Shown here one piece after another: positions 1 through 7,830 of a stretch of DNA of 64,000 bases; within the stretch, counting starts at the first letter, position 1, and the number at the start of each line of letters is the position of its first letter. The DNA comes from Pirellulales bacterium. GTDB taxonomy: Bacteria > Planctomycetota > Planctomycetia > Pirellulales > JANQPP01. The stretch lies in contig JANQPP010000144.1 in NCBI GenBank assembly GCA_028289405.1, positions 1-64,000 on the forward strand. Reading direction: 5' to 3'. The position numbers and the translations under genes are program-made. The notes under the pieces were generated by a model that was not told the DNA's origin, ran no database searches, and saw only the letters and a program-made list of their open reading frames with translations.

Positions 1-1
1 T

Positions 2-388
2 TGCGATGTGCACCAAGCCGATGGCGGTACGCGGACCGCCAGCATCACCGGTGCGTTCATCGCGCTGGTGGATGCGCTTCGTGGTATTCCAGGAATTTCC
101 CCAGGAGAGGCCTTTCCACTGCGGGACAGCGTGGCGGCGGTCAGCGTGGGTATGCTCGCCGAAGCGGCAATTCTTGATCTCGATTATCAGGAAGACGTGG
201 CGGTCCGGGTGGACCTCAACCTCGTGATGACTGGGAGCGACCGTTTCATCGAGCTTCAGGGGACGGGCGAAGAGGCGACGTTTAGCCGGGACGAATTACA
301 AGATCTTCTCTGGCTCGGCGAAGAGGGCATCCGCCAATTGACGGCCATTCAACGGGAAGTGCTCGGCGACGCCTGGCCTTTCACTTGA
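2..388 (+). CDS. rph: Ribonuclease PH, C-terminal part (gene starts before the window)
   Basis: RNase PH is a phosphate-dependent 3'-to-5' exoribonuclease that trims tRNA 3' ends in the cytoplasm. The visible 128 residues begin inside the protein with the family block CDVHQADGGTRTASITGA, followed by the strand that carries LDLDYQEDVAVRVDLNLVM and the conserved closing region with a helix ending in a short tail. The reading frame is open at base 2, so the true start lies upstream of the window. The first in-frame GTG at base 8 is internal and should not be taken as a start. The next gene is 158 bases downstream and unrelated. The identification is firm from the DGGTRTASITGA motif and the order of conserved segments. 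Confidence 0.93.
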   Translation, partial: CDVHQADGGTRTASITGAFIALVDALRGIPGISPGEAFPLRDSVAAVSVGMLAEAAILDLDYQEDVAVRVDLNLVMTGSDRFIELQGTGEEATFSRDELQDLLWLGEEGIRQLTAIQREVLGDAWPFT

Positions 389-546
389 GGGTGGGGTGGA
401 ACGTCGGCTGCTGACCCCAGATTTTGCGCTGTGCCCGTTGTATTACCCCACGCCTTGCCCCGCCGCTGTGGCTGAACTAGTCTGAGCGACAGCTATTTCT
501 TCGGAATCCGGCCAATCTGAAATGAATCTTGCCCACGTTTGAGTCC

Positions 547-1602
547 ATGCAGAAACTACCCGCGACACAAACTCGCCGTGGCTTCTTGGCCACTTCCGCC
601 GCCGTGGCCGCATTGCCGCTGGCCGGCAACTCGTCTTCCGTATCCGCTCAGGAGTCGTCATCAATGGTGCGCGCAATCGCCTCCGGCAATGGCCGGCCTG
701 CTACCCAGCGGGCCTACGAACAAATCACCTCCGGCCAAGACACGTTGGAAAGCGTGGTGGCCGGCGTGAATCTCGTCGAGGACGACCCCAACGACATGAC
801 CGTGGGCTACGGCGGACTTCCCAACGAGCTGGGAATCGTGGAACTCGATGCCGCCGTGATGCATGGTCCCTCCTCCGGCGCGGGGTCGGTGGCGTCGCTG
901 CGGGGCATTCGCCATCCCTCGTCCGTGGCCCGGCTGGTGATGCTGCACACCGACCACATCATGCTCGTGGGAAAGGGGGCTTTGAAATTCGCCTTGGCTC
1001 ACGGCTTCAAAAAGGAAAACCTGCTCACCGACAAGGCGCGGGAACGCTGGCTTGAATGGAAACGCAATCTTTCGGATCGGGATGATTGGCTGCCTACGCC
1101 GACTAAAGGGGATCAAGCGGGCCGCCGCTACTACGGCGACGAGCAGCGCCCCACCGGGACGATCCATTGCGCCGGCATCAACGCGGCGGGAGACATCTCC
1201 TGCGTGACGACGACGAGCGGCCTCGCCTACAAGATCCCTGGCCGCGTGGGGGATTCCCCCATCATCGGTGCGGGATTGTATCTGGACAATGAAGTCGGCT
1301 CCTGCGGAGCGACGGGCCGCGGCGAGGAAGCGATCCGCAATGTTTGCAGCTTCGCCGCCGTGGAACTGATGCGGTCGGGCAGGTCTCCCGAAGAAGCCGG
1401 GCTGGAAGTCATGCGGCGCGTGGTCCGCCACGCCCCCCGCCGGCTATTGGACGAGTCGGGCGGTCCAAAATTCGGTCTGAATCTCTACTTGCTCCGCAAG
1501 GACGGGGCGTATGCTGGCGTCCACCTGAGGGGAGAAAGCCGCTTCGCCGTGACAGACGAGCAGGGGACGCGGTTGGAAGACAGCGTGCCGTTAATTCCCT
1601 GA
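547..1602 (+). CDS. Twin-arginine exported N4-(beta-N-acetylglucosaminyl)-L-asparaginase
   Basis: The 351-residue protein matches glycosylasparaginases (Ntn hydrolases), which cleave the GlcNAc-Asn bond left when N-glycoproteins are degraded. A twin-arginine signal (TRRGFLATSAA) near residues 9-35 indicates export in folded form. The precursor self-cleaves before a threonine; here GTIHCAGI places it at about Thr205. The following GRVGDSPIIGAGLY and GATGRGEE segments match the substrate pocket of the beta subunit. I chose ATG 547; a TTG 18 bases upstream is in frame but would put six extra residues before the signal. It may form a small unit with the hydrolase 32 bases downstream. In human and Flavobacterium enzymes the cleavage motif is HDTIG; the aspartate before the threonine is glycine here, so autoprocessing efficiency is an open point. 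An isoaspartyl peptidase activity is the main alternative. Confidence 0.85.
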   Translation: MQKLPATQTRRGFLATSAAVAALPLAGNSSSVSAQESSSMVRAIASGNGRPATQRAYEQITSGQDTLESVVAGVNLVEDDPNDMTVGYGGLPNELGIVELDAAVMHGPSSGAGSVASLRGIRHPSSVARLVMLHTDHIMLVGKGALKFALAHGFKKENLLTDKARERWLEWKRNLSDRDDWLPTPTKGDQAGRRYYGDEQRPTGTIHCAGINAAGDISCVTTTSGLAYKIPGRVGDSPIIGAGLYLDNEVGSCGATGRGEEAIRNVCSFAAVELMRSGRSPEEAGLEVMRRVVRHAPRRLLDESGGPKFGLNLYLLRKDGAYAGVHLRGESRFAVTDEQGTRLEDSVPLIP

Positions 1603-1634
1603 CGAGAGATTTGGTTTTCTCCCTCAAGGCCGCC

Positions 1635-2366
1635 ATGTCGCTGGAACTCACGGAGCAACTGTTTGAATCCGGACTGCACCGGGACCACGCCGGACGCGAG
1701 TATCCCTATCGCTTACTGCGGCCCCAGGATCCTCCCGCCCAAGCGGCTCCGCTGGTCGTTTATCTCCATGGGGCCGGTCAGCGTGGGAATGACAATCGGC
1801 AACATCTCTGCTACTTGCCGGAGTTGTTGGCCACGCCGCACTGGCGGGACGCGTACCCCTGCTTCGCGCTGGCTGTGCAATGCCCGCTGGAGGAGCAGTG
1901 GGTTGACGCCCCCTGGGAAGAACTCCAATCCCGTCCCATGGCGGATGAACCTACCCCCGCACTACAAGCGGTGGCCGATCTGGTCGATCACTGGCGCAAA
2001 ACTCCGGAGGTCGATGAAAAGCGGGTCTACCTGACCGGCCTTTCCATGGGCGGATACGGAACCTGGGAATTGGCTTGCCGCCATCCGGACTGGTTCGCGG
2101 CGATGGCTCCCATCTGCGGCGGCGGGGACGAAACCCAAGCCGCCCGTTTGGCTAGTCTGCCGCTGTGGGCCTTTCACGGCAGCGACGATGACGTCGTGCC
2201 GGTGGAGCGTTCCCGCTCGATGATCGCCGCCGTGCATGCCGCGGGAGGCGATCCCCGCTATACGGAGTTTGCCGGCGAGGGACACCACAGTTGGATTCCC
2301 GCCTACGAAAACGACGCGGAGCTATTCACCTGGATGTTCGCGCAAAGACGGGACCACATTCGATAG
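1635..2366 (+). CDS. Alpha/beta hydrolase, prolyl-oligopeptidase/carboxylesterase type
   Basis: This 243-residue protein has the complete alpha/beta-hydrolase outline. An oxyanion-region segment VVYLHGAGQRG lies near residue 40, the nucleophile elbow is GLSMGGYG with Ser137, an acid is in HGSDDDVVP, and the histidine is in GEGHHSW near the C-terminus. The family includes esterases and peptidases often annotated as phospholipase/carboxylesterase or prolyl oligopeptidase-like; the substrate cannot be read from the sequence. No signal peptide is visible, so it is probably cytoplasmic. ATG 1635 was chosen because upstream in-frame sequence overlaps the end of the glycosylasparaginase and is arginine-rich shadow translation. 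It lies 32 bases after that gene on the same strand. Confidence 0.8.
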   Translation: MSLELTEQLFESGLHRDHAGREYPYRLLRPQDPPAQAAPLVVYLHGAGQRGNDNRQHLCYLPELLATPHWRDAYPCFALAVQCPLEEQWVDAPWEELQSRPMADEPTPALQAVADLVDHWRKTPEVDEKRVYLTGLSMGGYGTWELACRHPDWFAAMAPICGGGDETQAARLASLPLWAFHGSDDDVVPVERSRSMIAAVHAAGGDPRYTEFAGEGHHSWIPAYENDAELFTWMFAQRRDHIR

Positions 2367-2411
2367 AAAGCGACCAAGAGCCCGGAAAGGACGTCGCAAT
2401 TTTGGGGTAAG

Positions 2412-5400
2412 TCACGAAGCGACTTCGGCCAGCTTGGAGAGGGCATTCTCCACGGTCGTCAATTGGCTGTTGAGCTCCGCCAGGGCGTCCCGTTCCTTCT
2501 GCACGACGTCCGCCGGGGCACGCTTCACGAAGTTTTCGTTTTGCAGTTTGGCCTCCTTGCCGCGAATCAGCCCTTGCAGCCGGGCCAGTTCTTTTTCGTT
2601 CCGGCTCCGCTCACTCGCCACGTCGATGAGTCCGGTAAGGTCCACGTGGACATCCATGCCCGGCAGGGCCACGCTGGCCACGAGCCCGGCAGGTTGCAGG
2701 TTCGCGCCCCACTCGATCGGTTCCGCGGCGGCCATGGTGGCGAAGTACGGTTCCATCTCGGACAGGGCATCCGCCGTGGCGGCGTCCGTGGTGATCAGGA
2801 AACGCACCTGCGTCTTGGGGGGAATGTTCTGTCGGCTGCGGATCTCGCGGATGGCTCCCAAGGCCGCTTGGAAGTGGGCGAACCGCTGTTCAATGGCTTC
2901 ATCCCGGGCGGGAAGTTCTCCAGCGGGCCAGGCGGCGATCATCACGCTTTCCGCGGCGGGGGCAGGTGCCGTCAGACCCCGCTGAGGCGCGGCTGCTCCC
3001 AACCGCTGCCAGATTTCCTCGGTGAGGAAGGGGAGCATGGGATGCAACAGCCGCAGTAACGTATCGAGCGCGGTGGCCAACACGCGCTGCGCCACCGGTC
3101 GCTGCTGCGGATCCTGCAGTCGGCTCTTCACCATCTCCAAATAAAAGCTGCAAAACTCGTCCCAGGCAAAGCCGTACAGCATTCGCGCGGCGTCCGCATA
3201 CTTGTACTCTTCCCAATGCTGTGTGATCCCTTCGGCAACCGTCGATAATCGACTGAGCAACCAGCGGTCTTCCACGGCTAGCGAACTCTCCTTTACCGGA
3301 GCACTTTCGTAGCCCTCCAGGTTGAGCAGCGCGAACCGGGACGCGTTCCACAGCTTGTTACAGAAGTTGCGGGCCAGTTCAAATCGCTCGCTCACGACGG
3401 CGCCGCGTGACAGGGATCGGTCTTCCGGTTTGCTCGACCACTGCGTGCCGAAATCCTGGCCACACTTGGAACACGTGATGCGGGGCAGCACGCGGTTCTC
3501 TTTGGTTTGAGGCAGTAGGGCCTGGCAATGTGGGCACTCGAACTCCACCGGCATGCGGATGTCTTGTGTTTCGGTGGTCAGATAGGCCAACCCGAACCGC
3601 AGCGAATCGGCCCCGAACTTTTCGATCACATCCACGGGATCGACGCCGTTTCCCTTCGATTTCGACATCCCTTCTCCGTACCCGTCGAGGATCTTGGGGT
3701 GGATGTAGACTTCGTGGAAGGGAATGTCGCCGACGTTGTACAAGCCGGTCAGCACCATGCGGGCCACCCACAGCGTGATAATGTCCCGGCTCGTGATCAG
3801 CGTGGAAGTGGGATAGAAGAAGTCCAAGTCTTCGGACTTTTCGGGCCAGCCCAGCGTGGAATGCGGCCACAAGGCGGAGCTAAACCACGTATCGAGCACG
3901 TCCGGATCCTGGCGGAGTTCATAGCCGGGAATCGCATCGGCGGGCAGATCCTCCAGGGCACAAATCAGCCACTGTTGGCCCTCTTCGTCCCATTGCCAGG
4001 CCACGTCGTCGTGCTTGGCGAAAGTCTTTTCTATTTCGACTTCGCTCGCACCGGGGCAATACCACACGGGAATCTGATGTCCCCACCAGAGTTGCCGGCT
4101 GACCGGCCAGTCCCGCTTTTCGCCGAGCCAATCGAGATAGCCCTTCGCGTAGCGCGACGGGACGATGCTGACGCGGCCATCGCTGACGGCATCCATCGCG
4201 GATTGCGCCAGATCGTCCATCTTCACGAACCACTGGTCCGCCAAATAGGGTTCGATCGGCGTTTTGGACCGGTCGGAATGGGCGAGATCGATTTCCCGAT
4301 CCTCGACTTGCAGCAGATAGCCTCCTTCGTCGAGCGCCTGCACGACCGCCTTGCGCGCTGCGGGAATCTCCAGCCCGGCGAATTTACCGGCGTTCTCGTT
4401 CAACGTGCCGTCCGGGCGGAGAATGTTCACCATCGGCAGGTCTTGCCGCAGCCCGACTTCATAGTCGTTGGGGTCATGGGCGGGCGTGATTTTCACGCAG
4501 CCGCTTCCCAGCTCAGGTTTGGCCCATTCGTCGGCCACCAAGGGGATGTCCCGCTCCGCGAGCGGCAATCGCACCTTCCGTCCCGCCGCGGCCATGTCCC
4601 GCAGTTGGCGCAAGACGGGCAACACTTCTTTTCGCCGGCGCTCGAGTTCTTGTTGCTGCGCTTCCAGGGCGGGGCGCTCCTTCGCGGAAGCCGAGGCCAA
4701 CTTCTGCTGGAGTTCCTCGGCGACACGATCGAGCGCCGCATCGGGATCGGGATGCACCGCCACGGCGGTGTCTCCCAGCATGGTCTCGGGCCGGGTCGTG
4801 GCGATGCTCACATGATCGGGCTCGCCCGGTTGAGGATTGACGACCGGATAACGGAAATGCCAGAAGTGTCCCTGCACCGCCTCGTGAAAGACTTCATCGT
4901 CGCTCACGGCGGTTTGCAGATAGGTGTCCCAATTCACGAGCCGCTTGCCGCGATAGATCAGCCGATCCCGGAAGAAGCGAAAGAAGGTGTGCCGTACCGC
5001 CCGGGCACAGCCTTCATCGAGCGTGAAGCGGGTGCGCTGCCAATCGCAACTGCATCCCATCTGCTTCAATTGACCGAGAATCCGACGTTCGTATTCTTCC
5101 TTCCAGGCCCAGATCCGTTCGACTAACGCCTCACGGCCCAGGTCGTGTCGGGAAACGCCTTCTTCCTGCAGCAGCCGGCGTTCCACGACCGCTTGCGTGG
5201 CGATGCCAGCATGGTCCGTGCCGGGAACCCAGAGCGCGGCGTACCCCTGCATCCGTCGCCAGCGGATGAGGATGTCCTGTAGGGTATTGTTCAGCGCGTG
5301 CCCCAGGTGCAAAGCGCCGGTGACATTCGGCGGAGGAATCACGATCGTATACGGCTTCCGCGCCGCATCAGGCGGTGCATGGAAGTAACCTTGCGATTCC

Positions 5401-5483
5401 CAATATTGGTGCCATTTGGCCTCGGTGCCTTGGGGTGAATACTGCTTGGGCAACTCCGCGGCGGCGGAAGGTTTTTCGTCCAT
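2412..5483 (-). CDS. valS: Valyl-tRNA synthetase with a zinc-ribbon-like insertion
   Basis: ValRS charges tRNA-Val and edits misactivated threonine. The 1023-residue protein has the HIGH-type signature in PPPNVTGALHLGHAL near residue 50, a long CP1 editing domain, the KMSKS-type motif GMSKSKGNG near residue 605, the anticodon-binding domain and a C-terminal coiled-coil arm (roughly the last 65 residues). ATG 5483 is preceded by AGGAG about 10 bases upstream; an in-frame extension of 18 residues upstream lacks support. Just after KMSKS, near residues 648-672, there is an insertion with CPHC and CSKC pairs that resembles a zinc ribbon. The gene starts only 7 bases after cimA ends, so the two are probably co-transcribed. 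Identification is very secure; the metal-binding role of the insertion is inferred. Confidence 0.97.
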   Translation of the reverse strand: MDEKPSAAAELPKQYSPQGTEAKWHQYWESQGYFHAPPDAARKPYTIVIPPPNVTGALHLGHALNNTLQDILIRWRRMQGYAALWVPGTDHAGIATQAVVERRLLQEEGVSRHDLGREALVERIWAWKEEYERRILGQLKQMGCSCDWQRTRFTLDEGCARAVRHTFFRFFRDRLIYRGKRLVNWDTYLQTAVSDDEVFHEAVQGHFWHFRYPVVNPQPGEPDHVSIATTRPETMLGDTAVAVHPDPDAALDRVAEELQQKLASASAKERPALEAQQQELERRRKEVLPVLRQLRDMAAAGRKVRLPLAERDIPLVADEWAKPELGSGCVKITPAHDPNDYEVGLRQDLPMVNILRPDGTLNENAGKFAGLEIPAARKAVVQALDEGGYLLQVEDREIDLAHSDRSKTPIEPYLADQWFVKMDDLAQSAMDAVSDGRVSIVPSRYAKGYLDWLGEKRDWPVSRQLWWGHQIPVWYCPGASEVEIEKTFAKHDDVAWQWDEEGQQWLICALEDLPADAIPGYELRQDPDVLDTWFSSALWPHSTLGWPEKSEDLDFFYPTSTLITSRDIITLWVARMVLTGLYNVGDIPFHEVYIHPKILDGYGEGMSKSKGNGVDPVDVIEKFGADSLRFGLAYLTTETQDIRMPVEFECPHCQALLPQTKENRVLPRITCSKCGQDFGTQWSSKPEDRSLSRGAVVSERFELARNFCNKLWNASRFALLNLEGYESAPVKESSLAVEDRWLLSRLSTVAEGITQHWEEYKYADAARMLYGFAWDEFCSFYLEMVKSRLQDPQQRPVAQRVLATALDTLLRLLHPMLPFLTEEIWQRLGAAAPQRGLTAPAPAAESVMIAAWPAGELPARDEAIEQRFAHFQAALGAIREIRSRQNIPPKTQVRFLITTDAATADALSEMEPYFATMAAAEPIEWGANLQPAGLVASVALPGMDVHVDLTGLIDVASERSRNEKELARLQGLIRGKEAKLQNENFVKRAPADVVQKERDALAELNSQLTTVENALSKLAEVAS

Positions 5484-5490
5484 GGTCCGC

Positions 5491-7104
5491 TCAACTCCTG
5501 GCCGTCGCGGCGGGAGACAATTCGTTTGACGCCCCATTCCGCGACGATTGTTCCTTGATCAGTTTGTATTCAATGCTGTCCACCAGTGCGATCCAACTCG
5601 CCTCGATCACGTTTTCGCTCACGCCTACGGTGCCCCAGACTTCGTCCTCGTCTTGCGATTCGATCATCACGCGGACGCAGGCGGCCGTACCGGCATCGGA
5701 ATTGATGACGCGTACCTTATAGTCCACGAGCTGCATGCTTTCCAAGCTGGGATAGGTGTCCAATAGCGCCTTGCGGAGGGCCGCGTCGAGAGCGTTAACG
5801 GGACCATCTCCTTCGGCCACTTCGTGCCGGATGCCGTCCCCCACTTTCAGCTTGACGGTGGCCTCGGTGACGACTTCTCCCTCATGGTCCGCCTCCACGT
5901 TGACGTGGTAGTGCAGCCGCTCGAAGTGGCTTTGAAACCGGCCATTGCATTTATGCACCAGCAGATCGAAAGAGGCTTGCGCCGCCTCGAACTGGTAGCC
6001 CTGGTTCTCCAATTCCACGACGCGAGCCAGGATTTTATCCATCAGGCCACGGTCTTCACCGAGATCATGTTTTCGCGTGAGGGCCTGAATGTTGGAGCGG
6101 CCTGAAAGCTCACTGACGAGCACACGCCGTTCGTTGCCGACCCATTCGGGCCGGATGTGTTCGTAGCTTTCCGCCGTGCGATTGACCGCATGCACGTGCA
6201 TGCCTCCCTTGTGGGCAAAGGCGCTCTTCCCCACGAAGGGCTGATGGTTACGCAGCAGCATATTGGCCGATTCATAAACGAATCGCGAAAGGTCGGTGAG
6301 GTGTGGCAAGGAGTCGGGGCGGAGGACCTCATAGCCCTTCTTTTTCAGTGCCAAATTAGCGACCACGGAAACCAGGTCCGCGTTTCCGCACCGTTCCCCG
6401 AAGCCATTGACGGTGCCCTGGACTTGCACCGCGCCAGCGTCCACGGCAGCCAAGGAGTTGGCTACTCCCAGATCGCAGTCGTTGTGGCAATGGATGCCGA
6501 CCGGGATCGGCAGCGCATCGACCACTTGCCGAGTGAGTTCGGCGATTTCCTCCGGCAAGCTGCCACCATTGGTATCGCAGAGTACGACGATCGAGGCGCC
6601 CGCTTCGGCGGCGGCGAGAACAGTTCGCAAGGCGTAGTCCCGGTTCAGCTTCCAACCATCGAAAAAGTGTTCGGCGTCGTAGATCACTTCGCGGCTTTCG
6701 TCGCAAAGATATTGCACGGTATCGCCGATCATGGCCAGATTTTCTTCCAGCGACACGCGGAGCACGTCCGTAACGTGCAGTTCCGAGGTTTTGCCTACGA
6801 TGGTGATGGTGGGAGCCTGGGAATCCAACAGCGCTCGCATGCCCACGTCGTCTCGTGGCTCCACGCCTCGCCTCCGCGTCATGCCAAAGGCGGAGACTCG
6901 ACCGTGTTCCAACGGCTCCTCGGCGATCCGCTGAAAGAACTGGGCATCCTTGTCATTGGAAAGCGGGTATCCCCCCTCGATATAGTCACAGCCGAGGGCG
7001 TCGAGCCGCTGGGCGATGAGTAGCTTGTCTTGGAGCGAAAATGAGACCCCCTCGCCCTGGCTGCCGTCCCGCAGAGTGGTGTCGTAAATCTGAATGCGCC
7101 GCAT
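5491..7104 (-). CDS. cimA: (R)-citramalate synthase
   Basis: CimA condenses pyruvate with acetyl-CoA to give (R)-citramalate, the threonine-independent entry into isoleucine biosynthesis. The 537-residue protein opens with MRRIQIYDTTLRDGSQGEG, the HMGL-type TIM-barrel motif whose aspartate binds the metal. It continues with EGGYPLSN and HCHNDCDLGVANS (metal-binding histidines), and ends with a LeuA-type regulatory domain (about residues 395-520) that in this family mediates isoleucine feedback. EGGYP and the overall length point to CimA rather than LeuA or homocitrate synthase. ATG 7104 has GAGG about 8 bases upstream; another ATG at 7143 is in frame. The gene is followed at 7 bases by valS, and a hairpin plus T-run lies 130 bases upstream in the presumed leader. 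Confidence 0.92.
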   Translation of the reverse strand: MRRIQIYDTTLRDGSQGEGVSFSLQDKLLIAQRLDALGCDYIEGGYPLSNDKDAQFFQRIAEEPLEHGRVSAFGMTRRRGVEPRDDVGMRALLDSQAPTITIVGKTSELHVTDVLRVSLEENLAMIGDTVQYLCDESREVIYDAEHFFDGWKLNRDYALRTVLAAAEAGASIVVLCDTNGGSLPEEIAELTRQVVDALPIPVGIHCHNDCDLGVANSLAAVDAGAVQVQGTVNGFGERCGNADLVSVVANLALKKKGYEVLRPDSLPHLTDLSRFVYESANMLLRNHQPFVGKSAFAHKGGMHVHAVNRTAESYEHIRPEWVGNERRVLVSELSGRSNIQALTRKHDLGEDRGLMDKILARVVELENQGYQFEAAQASFDLLVHKCNGRFQSHFERLHYHVNVEADHEGEVVTEATVKLKVGDGIRHEVAEGDGPVNALDAALRKALLDTYPSLESMQLVDYKVRVINSDAGTAACVRVMIESQDEDEVWGTVGVSENVIEASWIALVDSIEYKLIKEQSSRNGASNELSPAATARS

Positions 7105-7224
7105 GGCGGACCTCGAATGAATTGCCTGCAAAATCGTGGACATCGGGAGGGGCATGCGCGGAGGCGGCGATCCCGATAGAAAATCTTACTCTTTCCGTGC
7201 TGCCGGTTTGCGAAATCGGTGGAA

Positions 7225-7257
7225 TAAAAAAACCCTGGGGTTCGATGAACCACAGGG
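7225..7257 (-). terminator. Intrinsic-terminator-like hairpin in the leader of cimA-valS
   Basis: Read on the minus strand, CCCTG-t-GGTTC and GAACC-c-CAGGG form a 10-bp stem with one internal mismatch and a 3-base loop (arms 7233-7257). It is followed at once by seven Ts. This is a good Rho-independent terminator, but it sits upstream of cimA with no minus-strand gene before it until the acetyl-CoA synthetase about 3.7 kb away. The simplest reading is a transcription attenuator or the end of a small RNA. A nearby CCTGG on the minus strand (bases 7279-7283 on plus) could pair with the CCAGG arm and act as antiterminator. No T-box consensus was found. Confidence 0.6.
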
Positions 7258-7830
7258 AAGAATCTTCACGGCGAACTGCCAGGCACCCCTATGGCATCCG
7301 GCAGGCGATAATGGCCAAGCATGATCCGCTAGAGAATCGCGGCATTTTTCAACCCTTATCTTCTCTTCCATTTACTCGACAAAAGGAGCGACCGCCTCGA
7401 ACTGGAATAGTCACACCCCAGGCATTCGAATCAAAACTCGCAGCATGAAAAATACGCTCAGGTGGCAGTGCTGTCAAATCGGGCAAATAAGGGTATTTCG
7501 ATTTTCGTTGACATCAAAGCCGTGGCCATTAGATCGGGCAAGACGCCGTCTCAAGGTTTCCGTGCCAATACAGCATGACAACTAGAACGCCAAAAAAGTT
7601 CATGAAGACCAACCTATGGGGTTCCTCTCGAAGGTGTACTTTCCGCCAATCATCACACGATCCATCTGGGAGCTCCAAGGAAAAACCCGAGAAACTTCCG
7701 AGAATCCTTTGCACGTATGTCCACTAAGATACAAAGGTGCTAGAACATCAAAATTGCCGTCCAAAAGTTCGCTCCGCGATCGATGTTTTGAAACGTCAAT
7801 TCATCCCTGCAGGGTTTGAAGGCTATCACG
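7258..7830. other. Non-coding region between cimA leader and histidine kinase
   Basis: About 570 bases with no convincing gene; the short open frames have no recognisable sequence and overlap each other. The part near 7260-7400 would be the upstream leader of cimA on the minus strand. A perfect TTGACA at 7508-7513 could be the -35 box of a plus-strand promoter for the kinase, but no good -10 follows at 17 bases, so it is only noted. Confidence 0.5.

Noticed and set aside
661-1431. Long minus-strand open frame of 256 codons
   Set aside because: Antisense shadow of the glycosylasparaginase gene; His/Arg-rich content with no recognisable motif.
3528-5126. 532-codon plus-strand open frame
   Set aside because: Antisense to valS, which has full family motifs; the frame is open because of GC-rich codon bias.
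6157-7023. 288-codon plus-strand open frame
   Set aside because: Antisense to cimA; no family features.
7258-7400. T-box riboswitch upstream of cimA-valS
   Set aside because: No TGGnACCGCG-type antiterminator consensus or specifier stem found; only the terminator hairpin is supported.
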